The notes under the pieces: generated by a model
Seen by the model: only the letters and a program-made list of their open reading frames with translations
The model's database searches: none
What the model was told of the DNA's origin: nothing
Shown here: one piece after another, positions 18,715 through 25,622 of the stretch
Position numbering within the stretch: position 1 is the stretch's first letter
Layout of the letters: every line of letters begins with the position of its first letter
DNA from: Bradyrhizobium sp. 139
GTDB lineage: Bacteria; Pseudomonadota; Alphaproteobacteria; Rhizobiales; Xanthobacteraceae
Direction: 5' to 3'
Length of the DNA stretch: 64,000 nucleotides
Assembly (NCBI RefSeq): GCF_023074175.1
Contig: NZ_JADPKS010000154.1
Span: 81,589-145,588 of the forward strand
Made by a program: the position numbers and the translations under genes

Positions 18715-18745
18715 GGGAGCCTCACCCTGGTCGGGCGAGGCTCCC
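18715..18745 (-). terminator. Hairpin between channel and kinase genes
   Basis: GGGAGCCTC (18715-18723) and GAGGCTCCC (18737-18745) form a 9-bp stem between the stop of the channel gene and the start of the kinase. There is no T-run, so it probably tunes expression of the second gene rather than separating the two. Confidence 0.55.
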
Positions 18746-18763
18746 CTGTCGAGACGTATTCGA

Positions 18764-19603
18764 TCAGGCCGCAACGCGGGGCGGCGTAGCCTTGCCGGCC
18801 TGGCGCTTCGGCAGGGTCATGACGTGCGTGGCGTAGAGGGTCATCCCGGTGAAGGCGAGGCCGCCCACGAGGTTGCCGAGCACGGTTGGGATCTCGTTCC
18901 AGATCAAATAGTCCATGATCGAGAACTTCGCATGGAGCATCAGGCCCGACGGGAACAGGAACATATTCACGACGGAATGCTCGAACACCATGTAGAAGAA
19001 CACCAGGATCGGCATCCACATCGCGATGACTTTGCCGGAGACCGAGGTCGAGATCATGGCGCCGACGACGCCGGTCGAGACCATCCAGTTGCAGAGCATT
19101 CCGCGCAGGAACAGTGTCGCCATGCCGGCGGCGCCATGGGCGGCATAGCCGAGCGTTCGGCCTTCGCCGATGTTTCCAATGGCTGCTCCGACCTTGTCGG
19201 GGTCTTGCGTGAAGCCGAAGGTCGTGACGAAGGCCATCATGAAGGCCACGGTGAAGGCGCCGGCGAAATTGCCGACGAAGACGAGGCCCCAGTTGCGCAG
19301 CACGCCGCCGAAGGTGACGCCCGGGCGCTTGTCGATCAGGGCGAGCGGCGAGAGCACGAACACGCCCGTCAGGAGGTCGAAGCCGAGCAGGTACAGCATG
19401 ACGAACCCGACCGGAAACAGCAGCGCGCCGACCAGCGGCTGGCCCGTGTTCACGTTGATCGTGACGGCGAACCACGCCGCCAGCGCGAGGATGGCGCCGG
19501 CCATGTAGGCCCGGATGATGGTATCCCGGGTGGACATGAAGATCTTGGATTCGCCCGCATCCACCATCTTGGTGACGAATTCCGAAGGCGCGAGATACGA
19601 CAT
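18764..19603 (-). CDS. Formate/nitrite transporter family channel (FocA/NirC)
   Basis: Inner-membrane anion channel of 279 residues with six transmembrane helices, pentameric in the family. Landmarks are GDAGESKI-like MVDAGESKIFMSTRD at the N-terminus, FPVGFVMLYLLGFDLLTG, the loop NWGLVFVGNFAGA, WMPILVFFYMVFEHSVVNMF and GNLVGGLAF. The ATG at 19603 is chosen because the protein family begins there and AAGGAACC lies just upstream; the frame stays open much further but without family sequence. Given the neighbours, nitrite is the likely ion. A minus-strand sigma-54-type promoter lies about 240 bases upstream. Confidence 0.92.
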   Translation of the reverse strand: MSYLAPSEFVTKMVDAGESKIFMSTRDTIIRAYMAGAILALAAWFAVTINVNTGQPLVGALLFPVGFVMLYLLGFDLLTGVFVLSPLALIDKRPGVTFGGVLRNWGLVFVGNFAGAFTVAFMMAFVTTFGFTQDPDKVGAAIGNIGEGRTLGYAAHGAAGMATLFLRGMLCNWMVSTGVVGAMISTSVSGKVIAMWMPILVFFYMVFEHSVVNMFLFPSGLMLHAKFSIMDYLIWNEIPTVLGNLVGGLAFTGMTLYATHVMTLPKRQAGKATPPRVAA

Positions 19604-19842
19604 CAATGGTTCCTTTTGCTTCGTAAGTTGGACGACATGCGCCTGAGAGAGCGTGGCTGAAACGTCATGGGACGTGCGGGCTGGCCTGCCGCGCACGAGG
19701 GCGATGGAAATTGGAAGCCTTGGGAATCGCGTCACGACAACCGAGCCGAGGAGGGCCGCGAAGCAGTTGAGCTTCCGGGTTGCTGCCGCCAGCGGCTGCA
19801 ACAATGCGGCAAAGCCGCAGTCTTCGTTGACGTCAATGGAAA

Positions 19843-19858
19843 TGCAAGTTGCGTGCCG
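19843..19858 (-). promoter_or_regulatory. Sigma-54 promoter for the channel-kinase operon
   Basis: On the minus strand the sequence is CGGCACGCAACTTGCA. The -24 box GGCACG and the -12 box TTGC are separated by four bases, matching the consensus TGGCACG-N4-TTGC at every position but the first T. It faces the channel gene. The NtrC-like cluster lies about 95-150 bases upstream of it. Confidence 0.7.
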
Positions 19859-19951
19859 CCCGGAGGCATCAGAAAGATGAAGCAATTTCAACGGGATGAG
19901 TCTGTGCTCGAACTGATTTTGCCGCGGCTCCGGGCCTCCAGCTTGAGCTGA

Positions 19952-20018
19952 TGCACAAGCTTTGTGCGCCGCACAAGAATTGAGCAGGTCGCAATCTTCG
20001 AATGCGCAACAATCCTGC
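19952..20018. promoter_or_regulatory. NtrC-type enhancer cluster between divergent sigma-54 promoters
   Basis: Site I (19953-19967) is GCACAAGCTTTGTGC, an exact GCAC-N7-GTGC dyad as bound by NtrC. Site II (19971-19985) is GCACAAGAATTGAGC, one mismatch. Site III (19991-20005) is GCAATCTTCGAATGC, two mismatches. Sites II and III start 20 bases apart, about two helical turns. The block 19962-20018 matches 23405-23461 upstream of narK at 44 of 57 positions without gaps. It sits between oppositely oriented sigma-54 promoters and could serve both. Confidence 0.7.
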
Positions 20019-20071
20019 GACGGTCTGGCGCCCCTCTTTAACATTCTGATGACATTTTTCGCGACTCCGGG

Positions 20072-20089
20072 CTTGGCATGAAGCTTGAA
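20072..20089 (+). promoter_or_regulatory. Sigma-54 promoter of nrtABC
   Basis: TTGGCATG (20073-20080), four bases, then TTGAA (20085-20089). This has the GG of the -24 box with normal spacing; the -12 box is TTGA instead of TTGC. The narK promoter has the same TTGGCAYG-N4-TTGA form. Transcription would begin near 20100, leaving a leader of about 175 bases. Confidence 0.7.
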
Positions 20090-20154
20090 TAGTTCCAGGC
20101 CGACGCCATTGAAGCCGTCCCGCGAGACTTCTCATCCGATTTGCTGACGCCACC

Positions 20155-20175
20155 AGACGGGGGTTTTCCCCGTCT
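20155..20175 (+). terminator. Possible attenuator hairpin in the nrtA leader
   Basis: AGACGGGG (20155-20162), loop GTTTT and CCCCGTCT (20168-20175) form an 8-bp G+C-rich stem within the transcribed leader, followed by the weakly T-rich TTGCGTTTGC. Nitrate operons of alphaproteobacteria are often controlled by NasT antitermination at such leader hairpins. Here that is inference; no clear NasT hexaloop pair was identified. Confidence 0.5.
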
Positions 20176-20273
20176 TGCGTTTGCATGCGCCAACGCCGGC
20201 GCAACCGGACGGACGGGCCGCTCGCGCGCACTGACGCATCAATTCTGCAACGACGCAAAGGACGACACCGCCT

Positions 20274-21587
20274 ATGACCACGCGCATCCGCCGGCCCTCG
20301 GGCCTGAGCCGCCGTCAATTGTTGAAGGCCACCGGCAGCACCGCTGCCCTTCTTGCCGCTGCCAAGCTGAATTTCCCCGCCGGCGCGTTCGCGCAGGACG
20401 CCGGCCCCGAGGTCAAGGGTGCCAAGCTCGGCTTCATCGCACTCAGCGACGCAGGTCCTCTGTTCGTCGCCAAGGACAAGGGCCTGTTCGCCAAATACGG
20501 CATGCCCGACACCGACGTGCAGAAGCAGGCGTCCTGGGGCACCACGCGCGACAATCTCGTGCTCGGCTCGGAGGGCAACGGTATCGACGGCGCGCACATC
20601 CTCACCCCGATGCCGTACCTGATCTCCGCCGGCAAGGTGACGCAGAACAACCAGCCGACGCCGATGTACATCCTGGCGCGGCTCAATCTCGATAGCCAGT
20701 GCATCTCGGTTGCCAACGAATATGCCGATCTGAAGCTCGGCGTCGATGCGTCGCCGTTCAAGGCGGCGCTGGAGAAGAAGAAGGCGTCCGGCAAGTCCGT
20801 AAAGGCCGCCATGACCTTCCCCGGCGGTACTCACGATCTCTGGATTCGCTATTGGCTCGCCGCTGGCGGCATCGATCCCGACAAGGATATCGAGACCATC
20901 GTGGTGCCGCCGCCGCAGATGGTGGCCAACATGAAGGTCGGCACCATGGATTGCTTCTGCGTCGGTGAGCCCTGGAATCTGCAATTGATCCACCAGGGCA
21001 TTGGCTACACCGCGGTCAATACCGGGGAGCTCTGGAACAAACATCCGGAAAAATCCTTCGGCATGCGCGCCGCGTTCGTCGACAAATATCCGAAGGCGGC
21101 GAAGGCGCTGCTGATGGCGGTGATGGAAGCCCAGCAGTGGTCCGACAAGGCCGAAAACAAGGCCGAACTCGCCACTATCATGGGCAAGCGGCAATGGATG
21201 AACTGTCCGGTCGAGGACGTGCTCGACCGCACCGCCGGCAAGTTCGACTACGGTCTGCCCGGCAAGGTGGTCGAGAACTCGCCGCACATCATGAAGTACT
21301 GGCGCGACCATGCCTCCTATCCGTTCCAGAGCCACGATCTCTGGTTCCTCACCGAGGACATCCGCTGGGGCAAATACGAAGCCGGCTTCGACACCAAGGC
21401 GCTGATCGCCAAGGTCAACCGCGAGGACATGTGGCGCGATGCGGCCAAGACGCTCGGCGTTGCGGCCGCAGACATCCCGGCCACCACCTCGCGCGGCAAG
21501 GAGACCTTCTTCGACGGCAAGGTATTCGATCCCGAGAATCCGGCCGCCTATCTGAAGTCGCTCGCGATCAAGCGCGTCGAAGTCTGA
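20274..21587 (+). CDS. nrtA: Nitrate ABC transporter substrate-binding protein (NrtA/CmpA family)
   Basis: Periplasmic nitrate receptor, 437 residues. It has a twin-arginine signal (SRRQLLKATGSTAALLAAAK, cleavage near AFAQD). The NrtA-type domain includes KGLFAKYGMPDTDVQKQASW, FPGGTHDLWIRYWLAAGGIDPDKD and TMDCFCVGEPWN. These long NrtA/CmpA members bind oxyanions such as nitrate or bicarbonate; the nitrate assignment comes from the adjoining nasC and narK genes. AAAGGA lies upstream of the ATG. It is first in nrtABC, behind the sigma-54 promoter. Confidence 0.92.
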   Translation: MTTRIRRPSGLSRRQLLKATGSTAALLAAAKLNFPAGAFAQDAGPEVKGAKLGFIALSDAGPLFVAKDKGLFAKYGMPDTDVQKQASWGTTRDNLVLGSEGNGIDGAHILTPMPYLISAGKVTQNNQPTPMYILARLNLDSQCISVANEYADLKLGVDASPFKAALEKKKASGKSVKAAMTFPGGTHDLWIRYWLAAGGIDPDKDIETIVVPPPQMVANMKVGTMDCFCVGEPWNLQLIHQGIGYTAVNTGELWNKHPEKSFGMRAAFVDKYPKAAKALLMAVMEAQQWSDKAENKAELATIMGKRQWMNCPVEDVLDRTAGKFDYGLPGKVVENSPHIMKYWRDHASYPFQSHDLWFLTEDIRWGKYEAGFDTKALIAKVNREDMWRDAAKTLGVAAADIPATTSRGKETFFDGKVFDPENPAAYLKSLAIKRVEV

Positions 21588-21595
21588 TGGAGCCA

Positions 21596-21617
21596 GCGGC
21601 CGCCAATGGGCGGCCGC
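21596..21617 (+). terminator. Intra-operon hairpin after nrtA
   Basis: GCGGCCGCC (21596-21604), a four-base loop and GGCGGCCGC (21609-21617) lie nine bases after the nrtA stop. As after dctP, a stable hairpin between a binding-protein gene and its permease gene probably raises the amount of binding protein relative to the membrane subunits. Confidence 0.6.
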
Positions 21618-21645
21618 ATCTTCCTTGAGCCGAAGAGAGATTGCG

Positions 21646-22542
21646 ATGAACATGCCTGCCACGAAGATGGACATTGAGGCCGCGACGCCTGCGGGCACCG
21701 CCGCGCCGGTCGTCGCGATGACGCCGAAGCGTCCGCCGCGGTCCGAGACTTACGCGCGGATGGCGAGGGAGACTGCCGTCCGCGTCATCCCGCCGCTGGT
21801 CGTGATCGCGCTGCTGACGCTGGTATGGGAGCTCGTTTGTCGCCGCGCCGGTTCGGCGCTGCCGCCGCCATCGCGGGTGTTCAAGGACACCAAGGAGCTG
21901 ATCCTGGATCCGTTCTTCGACCATGGCGGCATCGACAAGGGCCTGTTCTGGCATCTCTCCGCCAGCCTCCAGCGTGTCGCGCTCGGCTATTCGCTGTCCG
22001 CGATCGCCGGCATCGCGCTCGGCGTGCTGGTCGGCCAGTCGGTCTGGGCGATGCGCGGGCTCGATCCGCTGTTCCAGGTGCTGCGCACCATCCCGCCGCT
22101 CGCCTGGCTGCCGCTGTCGCTCGCCGCCTTCCGTGACGGCCAGCCGTCGGCGATCTTCGTTATCTTCATCACCTCGATCTGGCCAATCATCATCAACACC
22201 GCGGTCGGTATCCGCAACATCCCGCAGGACTATCGCAACGTCGCCGCGGTGGTGCAGCTCAACCCGCTCGAGTTCTTCTCCAAGATCATGATCCCGGCGG
22301 CCGCGCCCTACATTTTCACAGGGCTTCGCATCGGCATCGGCCTGTCCTGGCTTGCGATCGTCGCGGCCGAAATGTTGATCGGCGGCGTCGGCATCGGCTT
22401 CTTCATCTGGGATGCCTGGAACTCCTCGCATATCAGCGAGATCATCCTGGCGCTGTTCTATGTCGGCATCATCGGCTTCGTGCTCGATCGCCTGATCGCG
22501 GGCCTCGGCAAGATCGTCACCCGCGGCACCGCGCCGAACTGA
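21646..22542 (+). CDS. nrtB: Nitrate ABC transporter permease (NrtB)
   Basis: Inner-membrane permease of 298 residues with an N-terminal cytoplasmic stretch of about 45 residues and six transmembrane helices. It contains the family segments PPLAWLPLSLAAFRDGQ and the EAA-loop equivalent AAVVQLNPLEFFSKIMIPAAAPY, followed by GIGLSWLAIVAAEMLIGG. ATG 21646 follows GAAGAGAGA; an upstream in-frame start at 21625 has no ribosome-binding site. It forms the channel for nitrate delivered by NrtA. Confidence 0.92.
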   Translation: MNMPATKMDIEAATPAGTAAPVVAMTPKRPPRSETYARMARETAVRVIPPLVVIALLTLVWELVCRRAGSALPPPSRVFKDTKELILDPFFDHGGIDKGLFWHLSASLQRVALGYSLSAIAGIALGVLVGQSVWAMRGLDPLFQVLRTIPPLAWLPLSLAAFRDGQPSAIFVIFITSIWPIIINTAVGIRNIPQDYRNVAAVVQLNPLEFFSKIMIPAAAPYIFTGLRIGIGLSWLAIVAAEMLIGGVGIGFFIWDAWNSSHISEIILALFYVGIIGFVLDRLIAGLGKIVTRGTAPN

Positions 22543-22553
22543 GGGGAAAGCAC

Positions 22554-23348
22554 ATGACCGCCTATCTGAAGCTCGATCACATCGACAAGATTTTTACCCG
22601 CGGCGCCGCCACCACCGAGGTGCTGAAGGACATCAACCTGACGATCGAGAAGGGCGAATATGTCTCGATCATCGGTCATTCCGGCTGCGGCAAGTCGACC
22701 CTGCTTAACATCATCGCAGGCCTGACCGGCGCCACCACCGGCGGCGTCCTGCTCGAGAACCGGGAGGTCAACTCGCCGGGGCCCGACCGCGCGGTGGTGT
22801 TCCAGAACCACAGCCTGCTGCCCTGGCTCACTGTCTACGAGAACGTCAGGCTCGGCGTGGACAAGGTCTTTGCCAGGACCAAGACCCGCGCCGAGCGCGA
22901 CGCCTGGGTCATGCACAATCTCAACCTCGTGCAGATGGCCCACGCCAAGGACAAGCGACCCTCGGAAGTCTCCGGCGGCATGAAGCAGCGTGTCGGCATT
23001 GCCCGTGCGCTGGCGATGGAGCCGAAGGTGCTGCTGCTCGACGAGCCCTTCGGTGCGCTCGACGCGCTGACGCGCGCGCACTTGCAGGATTCGGTGATGG
23101 CGCTGCATCAGAAGCTCGGCAACACGATTCTGATGATCACCCACGACGTTGACGAGGCGGTGCTGCTATCCGATCGCATCGTGATGATGACCAACGGGCC
23201 GAGCGCGCGCATCGGCGAGGTGCTGGAGGTGCCGCTCGCACGTCCCCGCAAGCGGCTCGATCTCGCGACCAGCTCCACGTATTTGAAGTGCCGCCAGCGC
23301 GTGCTCGAATTCCTCTATGAGCGTCATCGCTTCGTCGAGGCCGCGTAA
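22554..23348 (+). CDS. nrtC: Nitrate ABC transporter ATP-binding protein (NrtC/NrtD type)
   Basis: Cytoplasmic ATPase, 264 residues, 11 bases downstream of nrtB. Walker A is GHSGCGKST, signature VSGGMKQRVG, Walker B LLLDEPFGALDALTR and the switch His is in LMITHDVDEAV. It has no C-terminal receptor-like domain, so it corresponds to the short NrtD form in cyanobacterial naming; rhizobial annotations usually call it NrtC. It ends the nrtABC unit; the narK promoter follows. Confidence 0.92.
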   Translation: MTAYLKLDHIDKIFTRGAATTEVLKDINLTIEKGEYVSIIGHSGCGKSTLLNIIAGLTGATTGGVLLENREVNSPGPDRAVVFQNHSLLPWLTVYENVRLGVDKVFARTKTRAERDAWVMHNLNLVQMAHAKDKRPSEVSGGMKQRVGIARALAMEPKVLLLDEPFGALDALTRAHLQDSVMALHQKLGNTILMITHDVDEAVLLSDRIVMMTNGPSARIGEVLEVPLARPRKRLDLATSSTYLKCRQRVLEFLYERHRFVEAA

Positions 23349-23395
23349 CACCTCGGTAACGCGTGCTGACCCCGCGCCTAATTTTGAATCATCAA

Positions 23396-23461
23396 GCTCA
23401 ATCCTTGTGCGCCGCACAGGGATTGAGCGAATCGCAAAATTTGCGTGCGAAATAGTCCTGC
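23396..23461. promoter_or_regulatory. NtrC-type enhancer upstream of narK
   Basis: GCACAGGGATTGAGC (23414-23428) and GCAAAATTTGCGTGC (23434-23448) are GCAC-N7-GTGC-like dyads with one mismatch each, starting 20 bases apart, the same geometry as at 19971/19991. The arms GCTCAATCC (23396-23404) and GGATTGAGC (23420-23428) also make a 33-base near-palindrome. The block 23405-23461 is 77% identical to the one before nrtA. Confidence 0.7.
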
Positions 23462-23520
23462 AGAAATTTCGAGCAATGCGAATAAGCGCCTGAATTTCCA
23501 GTCTTTCCGGAATGCGCGCG

Positions 23521-23538
23521 GTTGGCACGGAAATTGAA
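23521..23538 (+). promoter_or_regulatory. Sigma-54 promoter of narK-bjgb-flp-nasC
   Basis: TTGGCACG (23522-23529), GAAA, TTGAA (23534-23538): -24/-12 elements with standard spacing, and TTGA at the -12 box as in the nrtA promoter. Transcription would start near 23550, about 135 bases before narK. Confidence 0.72.
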
Positions 23539-23683
23539 GCGCCAACTGCGACGCCAACGACGACGTCCCTCAACATCATCAATCAGCATCGTGAACTCGC
23601 CACCGGGGCTTGGCCTCGGCGCGCGCCTCCGCGTGGAGGCAGAGCCTGCAACGACGCAGCGGTGAGCCTGGAAGGGATACTCA

Positions 23684-25063
23684 ATGACGAAGAATCCAAC
23701 GTGGATTTCGGACTGGCGCCCCGAAGATGAGGCGTTCTGGAATGCGACTGGCAAGACCATCGCGCGACGCAACCTGATCTGGTCGATCGTGGCCGAGCAT
23801 ATCGGCTTCTCTGTCTGGCTGATCTGGAGCATCGTCGCCACCAAGCTGCCGCAGGCGGGCTTCCACTACACCACCGACCAGCTGTTTCAGCTCGTCGCGG
23901 TGCCGGGGCTCATCGGCGCCTTGATGCGCTTTCCCTACACATTCGCGGTAACGACGTTCGGCGGCCGCAACTGGACCATCTTCAGCGCGGCTGTCCTGTT
24001 CATCCCGACGCTGTCGCTCGCCTGGTTCGTCAGCCATCCCGACACGCCGTTCTGGCTGATGCTGCTGGTCGCCTCGACCGCGGGCCTCGGCGGCGGCAAC
24101 TTCGCCTCCAGCATGACCAACATCTCCTTCTTCTTCCCCGACCGGATGAAGGGATGGGCCCTCGGCCTGAACGCCGCCGGCGGCAATATCGGTGTCTCCA
24201 GCGTACAGCTCCTGACCCCGATCCTGATGACGCTCGCCGTCATCAACCTGTTCCAGGCAAGCCCCGTCGACGGCGTCTTCCTCCAGAATGCCGGCCTGAT
24301 GTGGGTGCTGCCGATCGCGATCGCGGTGTTCGGTGCGGTGTTCTTCATGAACAACCTGACCACGGCCAAGTCGTCGATCAGAAACCAGCTTGCCGTCGTT
24401 AAACGCAAGCACACCTGGATCATGGCGTATCTCTATATCGGCACGTTCGGATCCTTCATCGGCTACTCCGCGGCGTTTCCGCTGCTGATCAAGACGCAGT
24501 TTCCGGCGGTGACGATCGCGATCGCGTTCCTGGGGCCGCTGGTCGGTTCGCTGTCGCGTCCGCTCGGCGGCTGGCTCGCCGACAGGATCGGCGGCTCGAT
24601 CATCACCTTCTGGAATTTCATCGTGATGGCGGGCGCCACGGTCGGCGTGCTCTACTTCGTCGGGCAAAAGGATTTCATCGGCTTCCTGTCGATGTTCCTG
24701 ATCCTGTTCGTGACCACGGGCATCGGCAACGGCTCGACCTATCGCATGATCCCCTCGATCTTCCGCGAGCAGAACCTGTTCAAGGTGCGCGGCAAGGGCG
24801 ATGCGGCGCGCGCGCTGGCGCTGAAGACGGCGAGCATCGAGAGCGGTGCGGCGGTCGGCTTCATCGGCGCGGTCGGCGCTGTCGGCGGCTATCTGATCCC
24901 GACCGGTTTTGGCAAATCGATTGCCCTGACCGGCGGCCCGCAGCTCGCGCTCGCGATCTATCTCGCCTTCTACGCCTCCTGCCTCGGCATCACCTGGTGG
25001 TTCTACCAGCGTCGCAGCCCGCAGGGTGAGGGCGCGGCAAGCCTTGCGGAAGCGCGAGTCTGA
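23684..25063 (+). CDS. narK: Nitrate/nitrite MFS transporter NarK
   Basis: Twelve-helix major-facilitator protein of 459 residues in the inner membrane. It shows the two nitrate-signature regions of the NNP family: GLGGGNFASSMTNISFFFP in the first half and GIGNGSTYRMIPSIF in the second. The MFS loop GSLSRPLGGWLADRIGG lies between them. GAAGGGA precedes the ATG. It heads the nitrate-reduction operon. In B. japonicum the equivalent gene is proposed to export nitrite; direction cannot be read from sequence. Confidence 0.94.
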   Translation: MTKNPTWISDWRPEDEAFWNATGKTIARRNLIWSIVAEHIGFSVWLIWSIVATKLPQAGFHYTTDQLFQLVAVPGLIGALMRFPYTFAVTTFGGRNWTIFSAAVLFIPTLSLAWFVSHPDTPFWLMLLVASTAGLGGGNFASSMTNISFFFPDRMKGWALGLNAAGGNIGVSSVQLLTPILMTLAVINLFQASPVDGVFLQNAGLMWVLPIAIAVFGAVFFMNNLTTAKSSIRNQLAVVKRKHTWIMAYLYIGTFGSFIGYSAAFPLLIKTQFPAVTIAIAFLGPLVGSLSRPLGGWLADRIGGSIITFWNFIVMAGATVGVLYFVGQKDFIGFLSMFLILFVTTGIGNGSTYRMIPSIFREQNLFKVRGKGDAARALALKTASIESGAAVGFIGAVGAVGGYLIPTGFGKSIALTGGPQLALAIYLAFYASCLGITWWFYQRRSPQGEGAASLAEARV

Positions 25064-25080
25064 GTTTGGCACAAATGTCG

Positions 25081-25104
25081 CTTCTCCCCGTACGCGGGGA
25101 GAAG
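25081..25104 (+). repeat. Hairpin between narK and the haemoglobin gene
   Basis: CTTCTCCCCG (25081-25090), loop TACG, CGGGGAGAAG (25095-25104): a perfect 10-bp stem inside the operon. It resembles the short CTCCCCG-CGGGGAG elements near 39945 and 46310 in this window, so it is probably a dispersed repeat rather than a terminator. Confidence 0.6.
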
Positions 25105-25183
25105 TCGCTGATGGACGTTTGACCCATGAACCTGGTTCGCAATGGCGCGCACCAAGGCAAACCGAAACAGGCAGGAGAGCATC

Positions 25184-25612
25184 GTGACTTCAGAACAGAT
25201 CACCCTCGTTCAGCAGAGCTTTTCCAAGGTCGCGCCGATTTCAGAGGCGGCCGCGGTGCTGTTCTACGATCGCCTGTTCGAGGTGGCGCCGTCCGTGCGC
25301 GCGATGTTTCCCGAGGATATGACCGAGCAGCGCAAGAAGCTGATGGGTATGCTCGCGGCCGTCGTCGGCGGCCTGTCGAACCTCGACTCGATTCTTCCCG
25401 CGGCCTCGGCGCTCGCCAAGCGTCACGTCGCCTATGGCGCCAAGGCCGAGCACTATCCGGTGGTCGGCGCGACCTTGCTGTGGACCCTTGAGATGGGCCT
25501 CGGCGAGGCCTGGACGCCCGAACTCGCCACGGCCTGGACCGACGCCTACGGCGTGCTGTCCGGCTACATGATTTCCGAGGCCTACGGCGCACAGGCGCAG
25601 GCCGCCGAATAG
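25184..25612 (+). CDS. bjgb: Single-domain bacterial haemoglobin (Bjgb-like)
   Basis: Haem-binding globin of 142 residues without reductase domain, like Vitreoscilla haemoglobin. Aligned by eye, the proximal ligand is His81 (KRHVAYG), the B10 residue is Tyr28 (LFYDRLF) and the E7 position is Gln49. The C-terminal globin motif HYPVVGATLLWTLEMGLGEAWTPEL is intact. The GTG at 25184 is chosen because AGGAGAG precedes it by about five bases and the globin fold begins there; the ATG at 25142 adds a charged 14-residue tail. In B. japonicum the homologue detoxifies nitric oxide made during nitrate growth. Confidence 0.9.
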   Translation: MTSEQITLVQQSFSKVAPISEAAAVLFYDRLFEVAPSVRAMFPEDMTEQRKKLMGMLAAVVGGLSNLDSILPAASALAKRHVAYGAKAEHYPVVGATLLWTLEMGLGEAWTPELATAWTDAYGVLSGYMISEAYGAQAQAAE

Positions 25613-25622
25613 GAGATGCCTC

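Noticed and set aside
19869..21698. 609-codon minus-strand frame
   Set aside because: Covers the nrtA gene and its promoter on the other strand; low-complexity composition rich in Arg, Gly and Leu and no recognisable domain.
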